From Shinella sp. SUS2 (GTDB taxonomy: Bacteria > Pseudomonadota > Alphaproteobacteria > Rhizobiales > Rhizobiaceae): a DNA stretch of 64,000 nt. The DNA is taken from contig NZ_KQ410725.1 of assembly GCF_001262505.1 (NCBI RefSeq), positions 300,651-364,650 on the forward strand, read 5' to 3'. The notes under the pieces are model-generated. The model saw only the letters and a list, made by a program, of their open reading frames with translations, made no database searches and was not told where the DNA came from. A program made the position numbers and the translations under genes. Each line of letters opens with the position of its first letter. Position 1 is the first letter of the stretch. Shown piece after piece: positions 25,819 to 34,797 of this stretch.

Positions 25819-26145
25819 CTACGTCTCGGCGGAGGCGGACAGCACCGAACCGATCAATCCCGGAAACCGCGCCTCCAGGTCGTCGTGCCGGAGGCTGAGG
25901 CGGCGGCCGCGGCCCAATGGCTCATTGCGGATGATACCGGCCTCGCGCAGCACCTTCATCAGATGCGACTTGGTCGACTTCGGCATCGAAGGGTCGGAAA
26001 GATGACATTGGGCCATCTCGAGCGGGCCGTCGGCGAGCTGGCGCACGATGGCCAGCCGCTCGGGATCACTCAACGCGAAGAGCACGTCGGTCAACCGCAT
26101 ATCCATGCGGGCGGGATGCGGGAGTTCTGGTATCTCGGGCGCCAT
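25819..26145 (-). CDS. ArsR-type winged-helix regulator
   Basis: A 108-residue regulator with the ArsR pattern LSDPERLAIVRQLADGPLEM at about residues 25-45 and the recognition helix SMPKSTKSHLMKVLREAGII. A GRGRRLSLRHDDLEARFPG wing and tail follow. No metal-binding cysteine pair is seen (a single Cys lies in AQCHLS), so the inducer may not be a metal. It is divergent from an MFS transporter with two palindromes between them, a usual repressor/exporter pair. An alternative start at a Met near residue 14 is possible. Confidence 0.85.
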   Translation of the reverse strand: MAPEIPELPHPARMDMRLTDVLFALSDPERLAIVRQLADGPLEMAQCHLSDPSMPKSTKSHLMKVLREAGIIRNEPLGRGRRLSLRHDDLEARFPGLIGSVLSASAET

Positions 26146-26165
26146 GGTTCGAATTTAGTTGAACC
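26146..26165. promoter_or_regulatory. Palindrome overlapping ArsR-type gene start
   Basis: GGTTC-N10-GAACC, immediately upstream of the ArsR-type start codon. It shares the GGTTCGAA half-site with the second palindrome. Confidence 0.5.
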
Positions 26166-26190
26166 ATGGTGGAAATGATAGTAGATATTG

Positions 26191-26208
26191 GTTCGAAATT
26201 ATTCGAAC
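26191..26208. promoter_or_regulatory. Perfect palindrome upstream of MFS gene
   Basis: GTTCGAA-ATTA-TTCGAAC, 7-bp perfect arms, ending 13 bases before the MFS start codon. It is a probable operator of the divergent ArsR-type repressor. Confidence 0.6.
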
Positions 26209-26221
26209 AATCAGGTGCCCC

Positions 26222-27418
26222 GTGACAGATGCGACGCTCTTCACGCCGCTACGCAGCCGAACCGGCTTCCGCATCACGCTTGCCGGCATGGCGGTGATGA
26301 TGGCCGGCGCCAGCGCGCCCTCGCCGTTTTATCCGCTGCTGCAGCAGGAGATCGGTTTTTCGGCGGCCACGCTGACCGGCATCTTCGCCGTCTACACCGT
26401 CGCGCTGCTGGCCTCGCTGCTCGTCACGGGATCGCTGTCCGACCATGTCGGCCGGCGGCCGGTGATCTCCGGCGGCTTTGCGCTGATGGCGCTGAGCCTG
26501 CTGCTGTTCTGGCAGGCGGGCGACGTGGGCGGATTGATCCTGGCGCGCGCCTTGCAGGGCATCGCGGCGGGACTGTTGCTCTCCGCGCTGTCGGCAACCG
26601 TCGTCGATCTCGAACCGAGGGACAGGCCGGGCAGCGCCGCGGTCTGGAACTCGGTTATTCCGCTGGGCGGGCTCGCCGTGGGGGCTCTTGCGGCCGGCAT
26701 TCTGATGGATGCGACGGACATGGCGGAGGCGGATGTGTTTGGCACGCTGGTCGTCGCCTATGCGCTGTTTGCCGCTGCGATCTGGCTCATCCCGGAAACC
26801 GCGCCACGGCATGAAGGTGTCTGGGCCTCGCTTCGCCCGCGGGTCGGCATACCCGCCGCCGCCGCCAGGGCGTTCTGGCGGAGCGCCCCCGCCGTTATCG
26901 CGGGCTGGGCGACGGGCGGGCTCTATCTCTCGCTCGGCGCACCGATCGTCCGGCACGTCTTCGGCGCGAAGGATCATGTGACGCAGGCGAGCGTGATCGT
27001 GCTGCTCTGCGCCGCCGGCGCGGTTGCCTGCTACATCGCACGCGGACATTCCTCACGGCGGGTCACGCTTTACGGAACCTCGGCGCTTTCGATCGGAACG
27101 GCGCTGACGCTTGCGGCGATCGGCTGGCAGTCGCTGCCCGCCTATCTTGTGGCTCTGGTGATCGCCGGAACGGGTTTCGGAACCTGCTTCTACGGCGTGC
27201 TGCGGTCGATCGTCCCGGTCGTGCGGCCGGACGAGCGCGGTGAGCTCTTCGCCGCACTGTTCACGCTGAGCTATCTCGCCTTCGGCCTCCCCACCCTGCT
27301 CGCCGGCATCGCCGTCGGCATGTTCGGGCTGACGGCGACGACGCTGGGCTACGGCACGCTGATCGTTCTGTTCTCCGCGACGGCAGGTCTGCTGCGCAGA
27401 TTCGGCACGTCGGATTGA
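26222..27418 (+). CDS. Major facilitator superfamily transporter
   Basis: A 398-residue membrane protein with about 12 hydrophobic segments. The inter-helix motif A is present as GSLSDHVGRRPVI near residue 75, and the family start FRITLAGMAVMMAGASAPSP suggests a drug/metabolite exporter. The GTG at 26222 with AGGTG upstream is chosen; an ATG at 26159 would place the palindromic operators inside the coding region. It is probably repressed by the divergent ArsR-type protein. The substrate is unknown. Confidence 0.8.
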   Translation: MTDATLFTPLRSRTGFRITLAGMAVMMAGASAPSPFYPLLQQEIGFSAATLTGIFAVYTVALLASLLVTGSLSDHVGRRPVISGGFALMALSLLLFWQAGDVGGLILARALQGIAAGLLLSALSATVVDLEPRDRPGSAAVWNSVIPLGGLAVGALAAGILMDATDMAEADVFGTLVVAYALFAAAIWLIPETAPRHEGVWASLRPRVGIPAAAARAFWRSAPAVIAGWATGGLYLSLGAPIVRHVFGAKDHVTQASVIVLLCAAGAVACYIARGHSSRRVTLYGTSALSIGTALTLAAIGWQSLPAYLVALVIAGTGFGTCFYGVLRSIVPVVRPDERGELFAALFTLSYLAFGLPTLLAGIAVGMFGLTATTLGYGTLIVLFSATAGLLRRFGTSD

Positions 27419-27494
27419 CGTTCTCCGCGAGAGGCCGAGGTCAAACGGTCCCTGGACCTGGATTCCACGCAAATCCCGACGGAGGCCCGCGTTC

Positions 27495-28709
27495 TCAAAG
27501 CGCCTCGCAAAAACGACGAAGACGCCCCAGCCCCTTCGCAATCAGGTCCTCTGATCCGGAAAAGGAGAGGCGAATGAAGCTGTGCATGTTGGGCCCGAAT
27601 GCGACGCCGGGCACGACAGCAAGGCCTTCCGCAGCGAACAGGCGTTCAGCAAATTGCGTCCCCGAAAGCCCGGTCGCAGAGACATCGACGAAACAGAACA
27701 TTCCGCCCACGGGCCGGACGAAACGCAGCTGCGGCAGCCGCGAAAGTTCGGCACTCATGAGGTCGCGACGGCGGCGCAGTTCGTTGGAGAAAAACAACAT
27801 TTCCTCATCGCCCGCCTCTTCCAGCGCGACCGCCGCCGCATCCTGGACGAAGGTCGGCGAGCCGAACAGCATGCATTGGGCCATGTTCTGGAGATGGGCG
27901 GCGGCCGAGGGTGGGCCCAGCGTCCACCCCACGCGCCAGCCGGTCATCGCATGGGATTTCGACAGGCTGTTCACGATGATCGTGCGCTCCCGGATCCCCG
28001 GCAACGACGCGGCGGAAAGGAACGCACCGTCGAAGACGGCATTCCGGTAGACCTCGTCGCTGATGATCCAAAGGTTGTGCCGTTCCGCAACGGAGGCGAC
28101 GGTTTCGAGTTCGGCGCGATCGAGCACGTAACCGCCGGGATTGTTGGGAGAATTGAGGAGGATCGCCCGGGTCCGCTCCGTCACCTGGGCCAGGATCGAT
28201 TCCAGCGAAAGCCGTGCGCCGCCGGCGTCCATGGATAGTTTGACCGGGCGTGCCACGGCGCCACCGGCACGGATGGTTGCCTCGTAGGTCGCATACCAGG
28301 GCTCCAGGTAGAGCACTTCGTCCCCCGCCCCCGCGACGGTCATCATGGCGGCGAAAAGCGCGTTCTGGGCGCCGGCGAAAACCGTCACCTGATCGGCCGA
28401 CCAATCCTGAAGGTCGAAACGGTTTTGGGCACGGGCGACGTTCCTGCGAAGCTCCGGCGTCCCCGGAACCGGTGCATAGTGCGTCCGCCCCGCCCGAAGG
28501 CTTCGGATCGCGGCATCGGTAATCCTGACGGGCGTGTCGAAGGAGGTGTCGCCGAGACAAAGACTGACCACATCTTCTCCGCGGTCCAACGCATCCGCCG
28601 CGGCATCGGCGATGACCCAGCCGGCCGCCCCTTCGCTGGCGATTGCCCTCGTATGCGCCGAAAACCGCAAGCTCCCGTCAAGCGTATCTGTGTTTTGAGA
28701 CAGTTCCAT
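27495..28709 (-). CDS. Class I/II PLP-dependent aminotransferase
   Basis: A 404-residue fold-type I aminotransferase. THYAPVPGTPELRRNVA is the N-terminal substrate region. NSPNNPGG holds the cofactor-binding Asn, the SDEVYRN Asp binds the pyridine nitrogen, and the Lys-containing segment VNSLSKSHAMTGWRVGW carries the Schiff-base Lys. The terminal Arg (HSFIRLSFSG) binds the carboxylate. The ATG at 28709 with AAGG 7 bases upstream is preferred over one at 28751. It is the last gene of the long - strand operon and should transaminate an amino acid to its oxo acid. Confidence 0.88.
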   Translation of the reverse strand: MELSQNTDTLDGSLRFSAHTRAIASEGAAGWVIADAAADALDRGEDVVSLCLGDTSFDTPVRITDAAIRSLRAGRTHYAPVPGTPELRRNVARAQNRFDLQDWSADQVTVFAGAQNALFAAMMTVAGAGDEVLYLEPWYATYEATIRAGGAVARPVKLSMDAGGARLSLESILAQVTERTRAILLNSPNNPGGYVLDRAELETVASVAERHNLWIISDEVYRNAVFDGAFLSAASLPGIRERTIIVNSLSKSHAMTGWRVGWTLGPPSAAAHLQNMAQCMLFGSPTFVQDAAAVALEEAGDEEMLFFSNELRRRRDLMSAELSRLPQLRFVRPVGGMFCFVDVSATGLSGTQFAERLFAAEGLAVVPGVAFGPNMHSFIRLSFSGSEDLIAKGLGRLRRFCEAL

Positions 28710-28880
28710 CAATACCTTCTCCCCTCGCGGCGCCTCTGGCGAACGCATCACCCGCTGAGTTCACCCGGGCATTTTCCGTCGTCTCACTCCCGAAGACCTC
28801 CGCCGCGACACGAACCGTGCGGATGGCAGAGGATCGTTTTCGCATGGGACCCAGCCCTTTCTTCATCGATCTCGGCGCCC

Positions 28881-29783
28881 TCAACCCGACCGCGACCCGA
28901 TGGTCGCGACAAAGGCTCCGGCGACGATGAGGGCGGAGGCGATGATCACGGAAAAGCCGATCCGATCGCCCAGCAGGGCGGCAGACAGCGTCAATCCGGA
29001 TACGGGCTGAAGAAACTGCATGAGGCTCATGCGGCCGACGCCGCCCTGGCCGAGTGCCCAATACCAGAGAACATAGCCGAGGGTGGTGACGCCGAAGGCG
29101 AGATAGGCCAACGCCATCCAGGTTGCCGTCTTCCACAGGGTGGGATCGACCGGTCCGAGCAGCCAGGGTGTCAGCGGCAGAAGGAGGCAGGCCGACAGGC
29201 CCGCCCCCCAGAAGGTGATCGCGCGCGCCGGATACCCGCGCTTCTGCAGGTTCCCGCCGATGACATATCCCCCGCAGGCGAACAGCGTCGACGAGAGGAC
29301 AAGCAGATCGCCACCCAGCGTCGCGTCGCCATCCGTGGCGCCCCCGCGCCCAAACACCAGCAGGCTTTCTCCGCCGAGGGCCACGGCACATCCGATCCAC
29401 CAAAGACCGGGCGGCAATCGCCCTTCCGACGCATAGGCGATCGCCGACGTCGTCACCGGCATGCATGCAAGGATCATCGCGCCGTGCGTGGCGGACGTTG
29501 ACTGCATTCCCCAGGAAAAAAGCGTTGGAAAGGCGACCATGCCGCAAAATCCCGCAAGCGCGACCTGGGCGACCTCCCGGTTCGTCGGCGGAAGTCTGAT
29601 ACCAAGCAAGAGGGCAAGCACCAGCCCAACGAGACCACCCGCAACCGTGCGGATCGCCATCACGCCGAGCGGTGAAACTTCGCCGAGCGCGAGTTTGGTG
29701 CCGACCGGAGAGGCGCCCCACAACAACACCGCCAGCAAGGCAACCCCATAGACCCCGATCAACGCCGCACCATCCGATCTCAC
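28881..29783 (-). CDS. EamA/DMT family transporter
   Basis: A 300-residue protein with ten predicted membrane helices in two EamA repeats, starting VYGVALLAVLLWGASPVGTKLAL and repeating from about residue 150. The GTG at 29783 with AAGGCGGG upstream is chosen; open frame reaches further but adds no membrane segment. EamA proteins usually export amino acids or metabolites. Lying between an aminotransferase and an NTF2-like gene, it may export an overflow intermediate of the pathway. Confidence 0.82.
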   Translation of the reverse strand: MRSDGAALIGVYGVALLAVLLWGASPVGTKLALGEVSPLGVMAIRTVAGGLVGLVLALLLGIRLPPTNREVAQVALAGFCGMVAFPTLFSWGMQSTSATHGAMILACMPVTTSAIAYASEGRLPPGLWWIGCAVALGGESLLVFGRGGATDGDATLGGDLLVLSSTLFACGGYVIGGNLQKRGYPARAITFWGAGLSACLLLPLTPWLLGPVDPTLWKTATWMALAYLAFGVTTLGYVLWYWALGQGGVGRMSLMQFLQPVSGLTLSAALLGDRIGFSVIIASALIVAGAFVATIGSRSG

Positions 29784-29863
29784 GACATTCCCGCCTTCCA
29801 CTCCCCGAGAAACCTCCGCCCCGAAACAAGGCGCTTCCCCGTACAGAGGGAACGACAGACCGG

Positions 29864-30238
29864 TCAGATCTCGAAATGCCAGACTTTCGCGACGATCTGC
29901 CACTTGCCGTCGATGAGGACGAAGGTCAGCTCGTCAACGAACCTTTTCGGCAGGTAGACGTCCTTCACGCGGGCATGCGCGGTCGTGGGGCTGGAAACCG
30001 TGATCGAGAGGATCTCGTCCTGGCGCACATCGCCCTTCCCTTCAGGAGACGGCCGATTGGCCACCAGATCGAGATAGGCATCGACATCCAGGTTCACGAG
30101 CTTCCCCTCCGTCGCGGAATAGAGTTGCGCGCGGGGATGAAAGACCGAGCGGAACCCCTCCACATCACCGAAATACAGTGCGTCCAGATATGCCTGGACT
30201 GCCGCGTGGATGCCTTCAGCCGCAGAATTGTCAGTCAT
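29864..30238 (-). CDS. NTF2-like / SnoaL-type nuclear transport factor 2 family protein
   Basis: A 124-residue cone-fold protein, with HAAVQAYLDALYFGDVEGFRSVF as the first helices and TFVLIDGKWQIVAKVWHFEI as the closing strands. This resembles the putative lumazine-binding group. It lies 18 bases after the class III aminotransferase gene in the same operon. Members are isomerases, dehydratases or binding proteins; no specific activity can be assigned. Confidence 0.82.
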   Translation of the reverse strand: MTDNSAAEGIHAAVQAYLDALYFGDVEGFRSVFHPRAQLYSATEGKLVNLDVDAYLDLVANRPSPEGKGDVRQDEILSITVSSPTTAHARVKDVYLPKRFVDELTFVLIDGKWQIVAKVWHFEI

Positions 30239-30256
30239 GTTGATATCTTCCTCTTT

Positions 30257-31564
30257 TCAAGCTGCGCCGCGTTCGAATTCGGCATCCGCCAGGTTCAGAC
30301 CATGGTCGAGAGCCGCCAGCAGCGTATCGAGTTCAGCATCCGAGATGATGAACGACGGCGCAAGGAAAAGGGACGTCTGTTCGCCGCTGGTACCGATGAT
30401 CGCCCCCGCCTCGATTGCCCGGGCCGCCACACGTGACGCGACGGGGGACACAGCCGTGTCGGCATACCAGTCGCGCCAGTCGGGGCCGTGGAGTTCGACG
30501 GTCCAATGCAGGCCAAATCCGTCGACCCGCGCAACGCTCGGATGCCGCCGTGCGATATCCACCAGCCCCTGCTGCATTCGCCCTTCCAGCGCCTTGACGC
30601 GGCGGATGATGTCACCGTCCTTCATGACAGAAAGGTAGGCACGGATCGCGGCAACAGCACTCGGATGTGCCCGGAAGGTGCTGTAGGTCTGCCAGCTCTT
30701 GTCCTTCATCTCATCGACGATGTCCTTCGACATGACGACCGCACCGGCAGGAGCAGAACCGCCGGCAAGGCACTTGCCCAATGTGACGATATCCGGGCGG
30801 GTCTCGCCGCCCTGGAAAGCGAACCAGCGACCACTGCGGCCAAGACCGGTCACGACCTCGTCGGCGATCCAGAGGGATCCGGCCTTGCGTGCGGCCCTCG
30901 CCACATAGTCCTGATAGTCCGCGTCGTAGTAGGTGCCGCCCTGCGTGTAGTCGATGATCGTGGCGGCGACAGAAGAGAGTGCCTCCTCGGTGCCCGCCAT
31001 GCGATCGGCGAGCGGCCGGTTGTCGGAAACACCGCCATATCTGGCATTGACCGGGCCGGGGATGATCCGCACGGGGACCTGCGCGGGAACCGGCTTGCTG
31101 CCGCCGCCCTGGATGGCAAGGCCACCGTGCCAGTGCGGCTGCACGGTCATCTGCCGGGCAAGCCCTGCCATGCCGTGATACGCGCGCTCGCGGGTCGCCA
31201 GCTCCGTTCGGCCGGTAAGCGCCTGGGAAAAGGTCAGCGCGAGATCGTTCGCTTCACTTCCCGACAGGAAGAAGCGGACGGCGCCCACCCAGCTCTTCTC
31301 CTCGCCGAAGGCGATGTCGATCAGATCCTCGGCAGCCGCCTCACGCTCGGCCCAGAACCAGCCTTCGTTGATGACCGGGTTGGATGCCGCCTTGACCATC
31401 GCCTCGACCATCGCCGGATGTTTGTGGCCGAGCGGCCCGCCGGTGTTGCTCCCGTCGATCAGGCGCCGACCGTCCGCCAGGATGAAATATACGCCCTCGC
31501 CATCGACGACCTTGATGACCGGGTCCTTGCCCGCGTTGAGACCGGTTTGAAGAAGTCTGCTCAT
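30257..31564 (-). CDS. Class III PLP-dependent aminotransferase
   Basis: A 435-residue omega-aminotransferase-type enzyme. FFLSGSEANDLAL binds the cofactor phosphate, the DEVVTGLGRSG segment contains the pyridine-binding Asp, and DIVTLGKCLAGGSAP carries the Schiff-base Lys. A long beta-strand pair around 170-200 is typical of glutamate-1-semialdehyde or omega-amino acid families. GGAGG lies 5 bases before the ATG at 31564. With the ureohydrolase and polyamine-type importer it probably removes the terminal amino group left after urea release. Confidence 0.87.
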   Translation of the reverse strand: MSRLLQTGLNAGKDPVIKVVDGEGVYFILADGRRLIDGSNTGGPLGHKHPAMVEAMVKAASNPVINEGWFWAEREAAAEDLIDIAFGEEKSWVGAVRFFLSGSEANDLALTFSQALTGRTELATRERAYHGMAGLARQMTVQPHWHGGLAIQGGGSKPVPAQVPVRIIPGPVNARYGGVSDNRPLADRMAGTEEALSSVAATIIDYTQGGTYYDADYQDYVARAARKAGSLWIADEVVTGLGRSGRWFAFQGGETRPDIVTLGKCLAGGSAPAGAVVMSKDIVDEMKDKSWQTYSTFRAHPSAVAAIRAYLSVMKDGDIIRRVKALEGRMQQGLVDIARRHPSVARVDGFGLHWTVELHGPDWRDWYADTAVSPVASRVAARAIEAGAIIGTSGEQTSLFLAPSFIISDAELDTLLAALDHGLNLADAEFERGAA

Positions 31565-31604
31565 GAGAGCCTCCATTTAGAGATGAATGAGTGATTTGGT
31601 CGCG

Positions 31605-32804
31605 TCAGTCCGCCGAAGCGACCCCGCACAGATCGACGATCATGCGGCTCCAGATGCCGCAGGCTTCGACGAGATCCGCAACCAGGATGTGTTCGTCGGG
31701 CGTGTGTGCCCATTTTTCATTGCCGGGCCCGAGGCCGACCGTCGGGATGCCCGCCGCGCACATGAACGTGCCGTTGACGCCAAACCGCCAGGAGGCGACC
31801 GTGTCGGGCCGTCCGGTCATGGCTTCCCGCGCACGAAGCGCAGCCGAGACGACCGGGCTTTCCGGATCGACCCACATCAAGGGGTAGTGCACGATGACGG
31901 CAAGGTCGTAGGTGAAGCCCGCATTGCCGGAAGCGATCCGCTCGAGAATGTCGCGAAGCTCCCGCTCGCAGCTTTCGGCCGTCTCGCCGCGTACATATCG
32001 CCTGTCGACCCGGATGATACAGCGGTCGGGCACCACCGCCGTCCCGTTGTCCGGCGAGGATTTCATGGAAATCAACGTCACCGTGGCCGGTCCGAGAACG
32101 GCGTCGTCCTTCATGGCTGCCGCATAGCGTTGCAGTTCGTCAAGGAACGGAGCAGCTTCGAACACCGCATTGACGCCATTGCCGGGTTCCGACGCATGGG
32201 AGGTGCGGCCGTGGACCGTGATCTCCACATCGATCTTGCCGCGATGACCGATGTGAACGCAGCCACGGCTGGATTCGGTGTTCAGTCCGAAATCCGTGCG
32301 CACACCCCGGGCGATGACCGATGGCACACCCAGCGGCGAATCCACTTCCTCCCCCACATCGGCGACGAAAACCACATCGCCGCAAAGTCTCACCCCGGCC
32401 TTTTTGATCGCCGCGATCGCATAGGCGCTTGCCATGACGTTGCATTTCATGTCGCAGGTACCGCGGCCGTAAATCGCGGTCCCCTCCTCGCCCCAACGGC
32501 GCGCATCGACCAGCGCGCCGCTGAAAGGGTCCTTCATCTCCCCGGTCGGGACATGATCGATATGGCCGTTGACCATCAGGGACGGTCCATTGCCTGCACC
32601 GCGCAGCACCGCGATCACATTGCCGTTCGCATCGGTTTCGACGGTATCGAAGCCGAGCTCCCGCAGATGCCTGGCATAGATTGCCGCCACGGCACCTTCC
32701 TCGAAGGAGAGGCTGGGCGTCCGGACGACCTCCTGGCACGCCGCGACCATTTTGTCGGCGTCAAGGCACCCGTCTATTGCTGCAAGGATCATGTCGTTCG
32801 TCAT
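31605..32804 (-). CDS. M20 family metallohydrolase (ArgE/DapE type)
   Basis: A 399-residue peptidase M20 protein. Metal ligands appear in order as NGHIDHVPTG (His, Asp), YGRGTCDMKC (Asp), DVGEEVDSP (Glu-Glu) and a late His in EKWAHTPDEH. The inserted dimerisation domain begins at about residue 180 (GHRGKIDVEITVHGRTSHAS). The ATG at 32804 is preferred over a longer frame. It should hydrolyse an amide bond, such as a deacetylation or deacylation step, in the catabolic route of this operon. Confidence 0.87.
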   Translation of the reverse strand: MTNDMILAAIDGCLDADKMVAACQEVVRTPSLSFEEGAVAAIYARHLRELGFDTVETDANGNVIAVLRGAGNGPSLMVNGHIDHVPTGEMKDPFSGALVDARRWGEEGTAIYGRGTCDMKCNVMASAYAIAAIKKAGVRLCGDVVFVADVGEEVDSPLGVPSVIARGVRTDFGLNTESSRGCVHIGHRGKIDVEITVHGRTSHASEPGNGVNAVFEAAPFLDELQRYAAAMKDDAVLGPATVTLISMKSSPDNGTAVVPDRCIIRVDRRYVRGETAESCERELRDILERIASGNAGFTYDLAVIVHYPLMWVDPESPVVSAALRAREAMTGRPDTVASWRFGVNGTFMCAAGIPTVGLGPGNEKWAHTPDEHILVADLVEACGIWSRMIVDLCGVASAD

Positions 32805-32883
32805 TCTCGTCACACCCCTTTCGGTCCGGCGGCCGTTGGTCTTCCCGGCGATGTCCGGGTTGGTCCTGGCGGTGTCCATCCGG

Positions 32884-33840
32884 TTACCTGGCCTTCTCGA
32901 CCGCCTTCGCCATCACGCACAGCATCTCGAACATCATGTTCGCGGCGGTGACGCAGGTGATGCCGGTCGGATCGTAAACCGGAGCGACTTCGCTGATGTC
33001 GGCGCCGACGAGGTCCTTGCCCTGCAGCGAGCGGATGATCACCTGGAGGTCGCGGGGCAGAAGGCCACCGATTTCCGGCACGGCGGTGCCCGGCGCATAG
33101 GCGGGGTCGATGCTGTCGATATCGAGGGAGATGTAGAAGGGGCCATCGCCGAGAACGCTGTTGATCTTCTCGATCACCGCGGCGCGCCCCATCTCCTCGT
33201 ACTCGTCGAGGGTGATAATGCTGTACCCCTTGTCATAGCCGAACTGGACATCGTCATCGCCGAACCGGCTGCCGCGCAGGCCGAGCTGCACGACGCGCCG
33301 GGGATCGATGAGGTTCTCCTCATAGGCGCGGCGCATGAACGTGGCGTGGTTCACCTTCGTGCCGCACATCGTGTCCATGACGTCGGCATGGGCATCGATA
33401 TGCAGGATGCCGACCGGCCGGTCGGAGGCAAGCGCACGCAGGATCGGCGTCGGGATGGTGTGGTCGCCGCCGATGGCAATGGGCCGGATGCCCGCGTCCT
33501 TGACCTCCTGGAAATACGCCTGGATCTGATCGATCGACGCGTCCTTGTTCAAGGGATTGATCGGCGCGTCGCCGATATCGGCGACGGTGCACAGGTCATA
33601 CGGGCGAACGCCCGTCACGGGGTGGATACGGCGGATGATGCGCGAGGCCTCGCGCACACCGGCGGGTCCCTGGCGGGGGCCGGAGCGATAGTTCAGGCCG
33701 AGATCGAAGGGAACGCCGCACAGTCCGATATCGATGCCGCACACGATGTCGTGGCGCCGCGTCCGCAGGAACGTCGCAACATCGGAAAAGCGCGGCGTTA
33801 CGGCCGCATCGACGGGTTGGAAGTCGCTCTTGTCAAGCAT
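32884..33840 (-). CDS. Ureohydrolase, agmatinase/guanidino-acid hydrolase family
   Basis: A 318-residue binuclear manganese hydrolase. Metal ligands are visible as GGDHT (residues 124-128), HIDAHAD (147-153) and SLDIDSIDP (238-246); the downstream loop reads APGTAVPE where GTGTPE is usual. Family members cleave agmatine, guanidinobutyrate, guanidinopropionate or related compounds to urea and an amine. It lies 39 bases after the permease of the spermidine/putrescine-type importer, so the imported compound probably carries a guanidino group. Agmatinase versus guanidino-acid specificity cannot be told by eye. Confidence 0.88.
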   Translation of the reverse strand: MLDKSDFQPVDAAVTPRFSDVATFLRTRRHDIVCGIDIGLCGVPFDLGLNYRSGPRQGPAGVREASRIIRRIHPVTGVRPYDLCTVADIGDAPINPLNKDASIDQIQAYFQEVKDAGIRPIAIGGDHTIPTPILRALASDRPVGILHIDAHADVMDTMCGTKVNHATFMRRAYEENLIDPRRVVQLGLRGSRFGDDDVQFGYDKGYSIITLDEYEEMGRAAVIEKINSVLGDGPFYISLDIDSIDPAYAPGTAVPEIGGLLPRDLQVIIRSLQGKDLVGADISEVAPVYDPTGITCVTAANMMFEMLCVMAKAVEKAR

Positions 33841-33879
33841 GGGTGTCTCCTGAATTTTATTGTTTGAGATTGTGCTGGA

Positions 33880-34788
33880 TCAGGCGGCGACGCCGCGCAT
33901 CCGGTCCGATCGCCGTCTGAGCAGTTCGACCGCCGTAAGAAGACCGAGAGAGAGGAAAACGAGGATGGTCGCCATCGCCAGGATCGTGGGGCTGATCTGC
34001 TCCCGGATGCCGGCCCACATCTGTCTCGGAACGGTGCGCTGGTCGTAGTCGGCGAGGAAGATGACCGTCACGACCTCATCGAAGGACGTCGCGAAGGCAA
34101 AGACGCCACCCGAGATCACGCCGGGCAGGATCAGCGGCACGATGACCTTGAAAAACACGCGGACCGGAGAGGCACCGAGGCTGAGCCCGGCCCTGATCAG
34201 GTTGCGGTCGAAACCTTCGAGGGTCGCGGCAACGGTGATCAGGACGAAGGGCGTGCCCAGAACGGTGTGAGCGATGATGAGGCCTGCGAACGTGCCCGTC
34301 AGCCCCAGCTGGGAGAAGACGAAATACATGCCGGCGGAGGTGATCACGAGCGGAACGACCATCGGCGAGATGAGCGCACTCATGACGAGGCCACGCGCCG
34401 GCATGTTCGGGCTCGTCAGCCCCAATGCCGCCAGCGTGCCGAGCAGCATCGACAGAAGCGTCGTCGCGACGGCGATGACGAAGCTGTTCTTCAGCGAATG
34501 GATCCACTGTGCATTGTTCCAGCTGTCGACCAGATAGCCCCAGCCGAATGGCGCATTCGGATCGTTCATTCCGTTCTGGATGATGTCCCGATACCACCGC
34601 AGCGAAAACGCCGACGGATCGAGCTGAAGCATGTCGCGCGAGAAGGTGAAGTAGGGCGCGGCGTTGAACGACAGCGGAATGATCACCAGGATCGGGGCGA
34701 TGAGAAAGAGGAGAACGAGGCCGCAGAACGCCAGATAGCTGTAATGGGCGATGCGGCCGGCGACGGAAGTATGTGCGGGAAGCGCCAT
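33880..34788 (-). CDS. ABC transporter permease, PotC-type
   Basis: A 302-residue permease with six hydrophobic segments. The coupling-loop EAA motif is recognisable in IRAGLSLGASPVRVFFKVIVPLI. The N-terminal pattern LVLLFLIAPILVIIPLSFN is typical of the second permease of spermidine/putrescine-type importers. It starts 9 bases after the PotB-type gene, whose product it would pair with. Confidence 0.87.
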   Translation of the reverse strand: MALPAHTSVAGRIAHYSYLAFCGLVLLFLIAPILVIIPLSFNAAPYFTFSRDMLQLDPSAFSLRWYRDIIQNGMNDPNAPFGWGYLVDSWNNAQWIHSLKNSFVIAVATTLLSMLLGTLAALGLTSPNMPARGLVMSALISPMVVPLVITSAGMYFVFSQLGLTGTFAGLIIAHTVLGTPFVLITVAATLEGFDRNLIRAGLSLGASPVRVFFKVIVPLILPGVISGGVFAFATSFDEVVTVIFLADYDQRTVPRQMWAGIREQISPTILAMATILVFLSLGLLTAVELLRRRSDRMRGVAA

Positions 34789-34797
34789 GGTCAGCTC

